From positions 25,581,001 to 25,645,000 of the forward strand of contig NC_064437.1 of the NCBI RefSeq assembly GCF_023343835.1: 64,000 nt of DNA, read 5' to 3'. The notes under the pieces were generated by a model. That model made no database searches, had not been told where the DNA came from, and saw nothing but the letters and a program-made list of their open reading frames with translations. The stretch comes from Lagopus muta (taxonomy: Eukaryota; Chordata; Aves; Galliformes; Phasianidae). A program made the position numbers and the translations under genes. Shown here piece by piece: positions 35,542 through 44,500 of this stretch. Within the stretch, counting starts at the first letter, position 1, and every line of letters begins with the position of its first letter.

Positions 35542-38500
35542 GTGGGAGCCAAGGGCTGCTAACGCAGAGCCCCCTGCCTCAGGAATGAGTGCTCTGTGAG
35601 CTCCAGAGCTCGGTGGGGAGGCTGCTTTGGTCTTCATCACCTCCTGCCCTGGAGATGCCATCTGTGGGTCTGTCCCTGGTGTAGTCCAGGCTCTGGTGGG
35701 ATGTCCTCTCTCAGCTCCATGCGTTACGCTGTTTCAGGCAAGGATATGAAGACCCCTACTGGCAATACCCAGCAGCTGCCTACAGGGACAACTATGCTTA
35801 CCAAAGCCACCAGTGGCAGCCCACAGCCTGGCAGGGCGACAGAGGTACCTCTGGGTCCAGGGATGGACCACCTGTGGTGATGCTCTTCCCAGGATGGGGG
35901 ATGTTCTCCAGGGCTTCTCTTAGGGCATCCTGATCTGCATGGCTAAAAATCAGCATCAACCCAGGGTACAGGCTAAGTGTGGGGATGCTGATGGAGCTGT
36001 GGTCTGTGCCTGACTCATTGCTTTGTTTTTCTAACTCTCCAGATGTGACATGGGTTAAGCCTCACAGCAAGAGTACTGCTTATAGGGACCAGCACTACTA
36101 CAAGGGCTACCACCCCAACCTGGCTGCCAGCCCCTCAGGGCAGGATAGGTAAGGAGGTACCTGGGCTGCGCTTCCAACTGATCCCATCACCTGCTGCAAA
36201 ACCAGTGGGTTTGGTGCCAGTCTCCACATGTTCAGCTTCCACATCATCTCCTTTCCACAGGTCCCAGACCTATGATGCATATAAGGAGGGCTTCAGGCAT
36301 TCATGGGCTGGGGTCAGCAATATGGGGGAGGCCACTGGCCAACCTCAAGAGGTAATCCCGAAGCAAGCAGGGATGGAGGAAGGCTTGGGGCTCTCACAGG
36401 GATTTTGGGAACCATTTCTGTACCCCCTCCAGCTGGGAGACAGTGAGGAAAGGTAAGTGAGTTTTAAGGATTTATTCTCTTTTTCCTTGCCATGCCACGG
36501 GCCAGCCCAGCCTGCTCCAGAAGTACCGTGAGTCAGGACTCAGCTCTAGTGGCTATGAGCTCAGCCAATACATCCGTGATGGAGCTGAACCGGACACTGT
36601 GTTTTCGGGGAGCTGGAGCCCTGTGCAAAGAGGTGAGGGCAGGTGGGGGTCTTGGTGAAGCTCTGGCAAGGGGGGAGCAAGTAAATAAATAGCAGATCTC
36701 CCAGCATCAGTTGTCTCATAGCTTGAACCTTGGCTGGAGGAGGTCCAGCAAAGGGCTGCTGTGGGGTGTATGCATGGTTTGATGGCTTTGCCATGGTGGG
36801 TGCAAGGAGCTGTCATCTATGTGTCTTCTGCTTTAGGAGGGTCCTTGGAGTCAGCTGTGGTGGCACCCCTCAAGTACCCACAGCCACATGTGCCAGTCTG
36901 CTTGGGAGCTGGAGGGCAACTGGTGCTGGTGTGTCCCCACCGCCCCACTGAAGGGCAGCTCCCCCTGGTTGAGCTGCACAGCCTAGAGGTAAACCCTGGT
37001 TCCTCAGAGAGCCTGTAGTTCCCTCCCTAGAGCTGCTTCTTCCACCCCAGTAGGGTCAAATACCATTCCTTGCCTAAGCGGGGCCCCTCAGCCACCCTCC
37101 TGTCCCCACTGCCATCTTGCCTCCAGCCCTCATGATCTCTTAGGCCTCATTCTGCCAGCCATATCCATTCCCTGAGCCCACCACAGCCTCCCTTCCTTGC
37201 CTTGCCATCTCAAGTCTGGTCCTTAGCACTGGATTCTATGTCATGGTTCAAGGGTCTGTGCTGTGGGGGGTTAACCTTAGGATGGCATAGAGATTGAATT
37301 CACCAACACAGTTAAACCCTTGGCCAAGACACTAAACTTTCATCTAGTCCAGTAGGTGCTAGCCTCATTGCTGGGGTCCAGCTGCTGAATTTGCTCTTGA
37401 TTTTCAGGTAATCCTTCAAGGCACGAAAGATCAGGAGGAGCTTCAGGCCTTCCCAGGGCCCCTGGCCAGGTATGGACACGGTGGGTTGCAGACTGGTGTC
37501 CTGTGCTGGCACAGCTGGCATCTCTCCTTCAGCAGGAGATGAGCCTGAGACAGGCATCGCTGCCTCTGTGGCTTTGGGAGGTGATGTGTATAAGGGCCAT
37601 GTCTGGGTTCAGATAGAGAACCCATCCCATCTCTGTGGTTTTGATTGGTTTGTGTTGTGGGAATTGGCTTTTTTGGATATCCAAAGGGTGTGGGTTTGGT
37701 GTGGTTTCTATCTCTGACCTTATTTTGTATTCATGCCCTGGCAAATTGATGGGGCATTTCCTTGGCCCTCTAAAATCGTGAGATGTGCTGTGGTTTAGGC
37801 TTTGCTAAGTTTTTGCCCTCTGAGGCTGCTGAGCATCTTTGTGCAGAGTGAGCCCAGGGATCAATCATAGCATGTTGAATCAGGCTGGCTCTCTGTCATC
37901 TTCATTACACCAGAGTGCAGAAGGAAAGCCATTTACTGAGCAAAAGGACTGGGGAGACCTGGAGGTCCCTCTCCTGCCTGATATTCCTGTGTCTCTCAGC
38001 CTCTTTTGCTGTCCAATTGTCAGATTTTTTTTTATTGTAAAATGGAATAGTGCTGCTTGGTTTGCGCACTGCTTGAAGTTTTCTGCCTTTCTTTCAGACC
38101 TAGAGGGTTTATATGGTCACAGGTGTCTTTTTCCCTTTGCCATGCCAATTAATCAAGTAAAAGATACTGCCTGTGTGTGTACCTCTCACAGCCTTGGATG
38201 TTTGTGGCTGTAATGGCACTGCACTTAAGCAAAATGGAGGTTCTCTGCAAGTTAACTGATGAGCAATTTAATAGGAGGAAAGAGAGGGTGTGAGATGGTC
38301 TCAGAATCTCTGAAACCTGCAAAGTCCTCATAATGACCAATTTTCTTAAGCATCTTTGAGCTTAGTGTGGCTGATGCAGTGTGTAGTCATTGACTACTTA
38401 GGATCTTCTCTCTTCTGTCTTCTTTGAGTCTTTGTCATCCTTGTCAGTGAACTCAGAGATGCTTTGGCTCTTAATTTGTCCTAGATTGCTCTCCCTTAGG

Positions 38501-41500
38501 TTCCTTTGGATGCCTTTCTTTGCTGCCGTAGGGAAGATCTGCACAAGGTAGATGTGATGACATTTTGCCAGCAAAAGATAGCCTCAAGCTGTGATCTCTC
38601 AACACAGAGAGGCAGAGATTCAGCTCTTCTCTGGAAATTCCTGGTCCTCCTCTGCCGACAGAATGGGGTAGGTGCCCCCAAGAGGGGCTGACCCTTTTGA
38701 TCTTTGTGCTGAGGCATGTTAATATGCTCCTCACATCTTTCTTGATCCAGCTGCTGTTTGGTGGGGTGCTATACCTTGAAGTCATCCCATTCCCAAAGTA
38801 CCATCAATCACTTTGGTTCTGCCTGGGTATTTGGAGCAGACCTCTGCTCCTGGATTGCTTTTCGTCCTTGTGAAGTGCCAACATCGCAATGCAACAACAG
38901 CTCTGAGAGAGACTTGTGCTGTCTTTATTGAGGAGACAGCACTTGTACTTACAAGCAGACTAATCCCTTAATCCAATGAATTCTACCCAATCTAATCTAT
39001 GGCTGCTCCTTGGGAGCAGGTGAACAAGATCATCAGAACAAGTTGAGCTGGCTACTTTGCCCTCCAGAAATGCATGCTAGTGGCCAAGGCTGGTCTTGCT
39101 GGGAGCAGTGTGAGGGCTGGATGTGCCACAAGGAGGCAGCCTCCATCGGCTTTTCTCCTCCCCTTCCTTTTCACAGTCCACGGTGGGCTCGGACGTGGCG
39201 GAGCTGCTGATGCAGGACCGCAGTCAACAGGAGAGATACAAGAGGCAGGAGCCGGCGTTGGGCCCCGTCAGCCTGGTGGATGAGGAGTGGCGGCAACTGG
39301 GGACACTGGACCTCATCACAGGGGAAGTCCCTCCTGTGGTGGAGACACAGGCACAGATAGTGGAGAAGTTCACCAAGCTCCTCTACTATGGCAGAAAGAA
39401 AGTAAGCGTGGTTTGGGAAATAGCGCTGATTATTTTTTGTGTTGGCTTCATTGGCGTCCTTAAAGGGAAGGGTGGTCTAGAAGTGCCTTGTGGTTGTGGC
39501 ATCCATCCTTCAAGTTGCATTTGTACAACATTTATCACTGTGGAAGGTAGAAAGCTAAAGAGGCCTTAGTGAATACACTTTGTGACTGTATATAATACTG
39601 CATAAATCCAATGGGATTTGGGGCTCTTCTCCAAAATGAGGAGCAGGGCAAGGAGTTGAAGTGTGTGCAGACCCCTTAGCCCTCTGCCTTGACTTCAGGA
39701 TGCACTGGTTTGGGCCATGAGAAACCAGCTGTGGGGCCATGCTCTCTTCCTGTCCAGCAAGATGGACCCTCGGACCTACAGTTGGGTGCTTACTGGGTAA
39801 GCTGGGGAGGTTAAAGCACTGTGCTCTGTGACTTTGCTGAGCACAGATGACCTTGGGTGCTCTTAGCACCTACCAAAAGAGCCCTGGTTTCACCTGGACA
39901 TTTTTAGAGGAGTCAGAGGGGACGAAGAGCATCGTTGAGTTCTTCAGGCTTCCTGATGGATGGGAAGAATTAAACTAGGGGTTGGGAGGCAGAAGGAAAG
40001 CTGTTTCTCGGAGTCACGGGATGGTTCTGTTGAGTCCTTGGTTTTGCCCTTAGCTGCAGGTTGGCAAAGGGTGGGTGGTGAGAGCCGTCTTTACCGGGAT
40101 CCAATTCAGTCTGAGTCATTCATTCCACTCATACGAGTGTTTTCTGGCAGAATTAACGTACTTAGTCTGGATTGAATTGATCCCTTCAGGGAGAGTTAAG
40201 CAAAAATTTTCTCCTGCGTAACTCAAATCCATTTAAGGAGGTTTTATCCAGCATTGTCCTTGAGACTCTGCTGGAGGCAACACAGATCCCCAGCCTGATG
40301 GGGCCTGCTCTCCTTTTTGCCTTCCTTTCCCCAGCAAGTACAGCTCCCTAGGATGCGCTTTCCTGCCTCCACAGGTTCACCAGCACGTTGGCCACCAATG
40401 ACCCTCTGCAGACCTTCTTCCAGCTCATGTCAGGAAGGATCCCGCAGGCAGTGCAGGTCTGTGAGCAGCAGGCTGGCCCCATTGCCCACCTCACCCACCT
40501 CATGACAACCACCCTGCCTCACCTTCGCTTCCCTCTCCTCCAGAGCTGCGGGGATGCCAGGTGGGGAGACTGGAGGCCCCACCTGGCTGTGCTGCTGTCC
40601 AACAAGGTGGGAGACCTGGAGCTGAACCACCGGGCCATCGTCACCATGGGAGACACCTTGGGTGAGCTGAGGCTACTTGAGAAAGAGAATGGAGTGGTTG
40701 GGTTGGAATTTGCCTGTGAGTTTGGAGGCCTTCACAGCAATGCTGAGCACATGTTGCTGTTCCTCAGGGCTAAGTTCTGTGTCTTTCTCCCACCCAGCTG
40801 GCAAGGGAGCAGTGGAGGCAGCTCACTTCTGCTACCTGATGGCAGATATTCCATTTGGTTACTTTGGGGTGAAGGCAGACCGCATGGCTCTGCTGGGCAG
40901 CAGCCACCGGTGAGTCAGCCCAGCCCTGCAGGGCTACATCTCCAACTCTTCCTCATTCCTGTGATCTCTTCTGCAAAATAACAAAAAGAAAACAAAACTT
41001 TAGGTGTTTTACTGTCCATAATGGCAGCTGTGCTCTTCCAGCTGTGGTCTGCCACTGTAGCATAGCTTGGGCATGTAAAGCCTTGCTACTGTGCCCTGAA
41101 CATCTCTCTCCTCTGCTCTGCAGCCAGGCATTCACCCATTTTGCCACCACCGAGGCCATTCAGCGCATGGAAATCTTTGAGTACTGCCAGCAGCTGCGGC
41201 ACCCCACATCCTTCCTGCTCCCATTCCAGGTATAGGGTTCAAGCAAGAACAGCTGCTGCTCAAAATGGACTGAAGACACCCCAAAAGCATCCCCTGCCCT
41301 GATAGAGCTGAGACGGAGGTTGCTCTCCAAAGTTTGGCTCCTTGTTGGGTTTGGGGGACACTAGCAGGACTGTGCTGGCCAAGGGGCTGCTCCAAGGCAG
41401 GGAACTGGGTTTTGGGCTCTGTGTTGAGTAGGAACATCTTGCTCCCATCTCATGGCCACTGCTCTCCCTAGGTGTACAAGCTCCTCTATGCCTCTCGCCT

Positions 41501-44500
41501 AGCTGACCATGGGATGCCAGCCCAAGCACTGCTCTACTGTGAGCAGATCGCTACTGTGCTCCTTCAGCAGGACCCAACCAGCCACCCCGTCCTGGCCCAG
41601 CAACTGACCAAGGTGAGTTTTGTGCCTCTGTCATATGGATCCTGTGTGGGGATGTTGCTGGGGGCCTGCTGGTTTGGGGATTTCACGTAGGTGCCTATAC
41701 TTATCAGTGTGTTTTGTGCCATAAAGGGTAGGAGCTGTTCGGAGACAAAGGACTTTGGGGTTTGGATATCCCCAAGTCACCTCCCCCAGGTGCTTGTTGT
41801 CCCCATGTTTTTGCATCCAAATGTCCCAGGCTGCATGCCTTCCCCCATGACAACACCTTTGTGTGGGCAGGTGGATGCTGCTGTGCTGCAGGAGCTGCCC
41901 CCAGCCCCAAAACTTGGTGCTGCACACTGCAGCCCCCCTGCTGCATCACAGAAACCTATTTACTGCCTAACAGCCTCTCAGATCTGCTGTTCTGCTGGGG
42001 ATAATGCTCCTCCTGGGAGAAAACACTTTCATCTGAAAAACCAGTGCATTCATACACACTCTTGTCTTTGATGTTTTAGACTGTGTTACAAATTATGATA
42101 CACATTAGTGTTTGATTAAGACTTCCCCTCTTTTGAAGCCGGGGACGATATACAACCAGGTGCTGGTTCATTAATATTGGATCAAAGTGCACATTAGCTT
42201 TTGGATTAAACATTCCCCCCGTTTAGGAGTAATCATGCTTATAATTTCCTCTTTCCTGCCATTGATTTGGGATGAGTGCATGTTTGCACAAAGCTGGGAC
42301 ACACAGGGGTCTGGCTGTGCTGGGCAGCTCTGGCCGGTCCCTGTCCCCAGCATGTGTCTCATCTGGCTGTCACCAGTGAATCACAGCATCGTTTGAGCTG
42401 AAAGGGTCCCTTAAAGGCCGTCTGGTCCAACCCCCTGCACTGAACAGGGACACCCACAGCTCCATCAGTGCTGAGAGCCCCATCCAGCCTGACCTTGGCT
42501 GTCTGCAGTGATATGGCACCACCTCCTCTTTGGGCAACCCATGCCAGTGCCCCACCAGGGTGTGGATACAGACCAATCTCTTACTGGAGAAGTGAAATGT
42601 GCAGCAGTACTGCAGTGAGGGACACGGGGGAGACAGTGGAGCGTGGAAAAAATACAGAGCACAACATGACAGCAGGATGCTGTGGTGGGGGAAGAGGGGG
42701 GAAAAGAAAGAAGGTGATGTTATCATGTTGTTCTGGGCTGTGAAAGCACAAATGGCATGTGTGAGACAAGGAGGTGATAATCCCCCATCCTTGAGGGTCT
42801 CAGCTGGGGCACTGTGCCCTGTTTGGGATGCGCAGCACAGGGACAGTGCCAGACTGGTGCAGAAGAGAAGAGCTCAGTGATAAGAGGTGAAGGGAAAAAC
42901 GACCGCAGGGTTGTTTTCTGCAAGTCAGATAAGGTGGAGAGGAAAAGGGTGCAGGGGGCTGTGATAAAGGTCTGTGGGAAAAGCGTGCGGGAGGCTGGTT
43001 TTAGGGAGCAAGGATCGAGAGGCTTAATTTGCAGTGAGGTCAGGAACAGCTCTGTGTCCCTGCACAACAGCTGGCTGAGCGACTGAAGCTCTGTGACCCA
43101 CTGCTACTGGAGATGCCTGAGCAGGACCTGGCGCTGGAGCCTGAGTGGCTGCTGCAGCTCCGTACCCACTGCCAACACTGCGAGGTGAGGAGCAGCTTTG
43201 GGCATGCTTTGCCTTCTGCTTTCCCCTCCTGCCCTGGGGTGGAAAGTGGTGGTGGTGGTGGTGGTGGTGGTGGTGGTGTGCTGCTTGTGCTGCAGTGTCC
43301 TTTGCTCTTTGCCCCATGCCACGTTTTTCTGTCCCCTTTCTTTGCTCTCTGGCTACCTGCAGGTGCAGGATGACCTCACTCCAGAGGTGGCACCAACCCA
43401 GCCAGAGCCCTGGGATACTGCAGCCACCCCAGGTAAGGAAACAAAGCCCAGAGGGCCCCTGCCTAGAGGCTAATTCCTTGAGCTCCAGGTTACCCCATGG
43501 GTGTTGTGTGCCCATCCACAGAGCCCCATAGAGAGGCTATAGCCGCCTCCATCCATGCAGTGCTTATGTGCACCTGGCTGCCTGGTTGAGTCTGGTTTTC
43601 TGGAGATGCCAGCACTGATGGGTGGAGAACTGATGCAGATAGGATAAAAATGACAAATCTCTCTGAGCCGTTTCTTCCGATCAGCTTTCCTCACTGCTGC
43701 CAAATTCTCTTTTGAGGAGCTCTGCCTGGCAGTAAAAAGGATCATCAATCCTGATTGCCTCCTGCTGCTATCGGGGTTGAGGCTACGATCATCCCTGTCT
43801 GAAAAAAAAAAAAGAAAAAAAGAAAAAAACCAACAAAAAACATTGCAGGTGGTTTGGGATGGCTCCTTCAAGCCATGGTCTCAGCAGTGCACCTGCTTTC
43901 CTTGCACCTGGGGCCTCCCTGCATTGGGTCAGGGTCCTGCCTGGTGGTACCTTTGGCAGTGGGACAGAAGATGCAGTATAGTACATTCCATGTTGTCCTT
44001 GGGGTCCCTGTTCACCCTGGCAGCTCATGCTGATGTGTAATGGAGAAGGAAAAACCCTCTGCACCAGTTCTGATGGACTTGCAAATGGTGCCGTGAGCTT
44101 CAGGTGTCTTTTCTAGGCAGAGAGATGGACCATGAACAGCCTCAGAGCGATGGCCCCCAGCATGAGCAGTGGTATCAGCCTCCTGTGCCTGATCCCCACC
44201 AGGATGCGTCCATCCAGCCCCAGGAGGTTGCAGTGTTGGGCATGGGGCTGACTTCCCAGGAAGAACTTTGCCCTGAGCCCTCTCTGCAGGCAGTGCCAAC
44301 AGCAGGTAGGTGCCCAAGTGCATCTCCCCATGCTGTAGCAGTCATGAGTGGTGTCTCTTGGGAAGCGTGGTGAATGCTACTGCTGCCACACCAGCACCTT
44401 GCTTCCCTGGATCATGCTTCACCCAGATTCAAGGTCACAATCACCTTGTCCAAAGCAGTAAAGGACTAAAACCACCTCTGGTGGAAATGGGGCAGGAGCA

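Noticed and set aside
36352-36432. Treating the 81 nt after SEC16B exon 4 as certain coding sequence
   Set aside because: It is open and in frame, but it is bounded by GT and a pyrimidine-rich AG, and human has no clear match for it. I kept it as an optional segment only.
43024-43515. 163-codon minus-strand frame with a poly-His run
   Set aside because: The His run is the (GTG)11 repeat read backwards and the rest is antisense to SEC16B exons.
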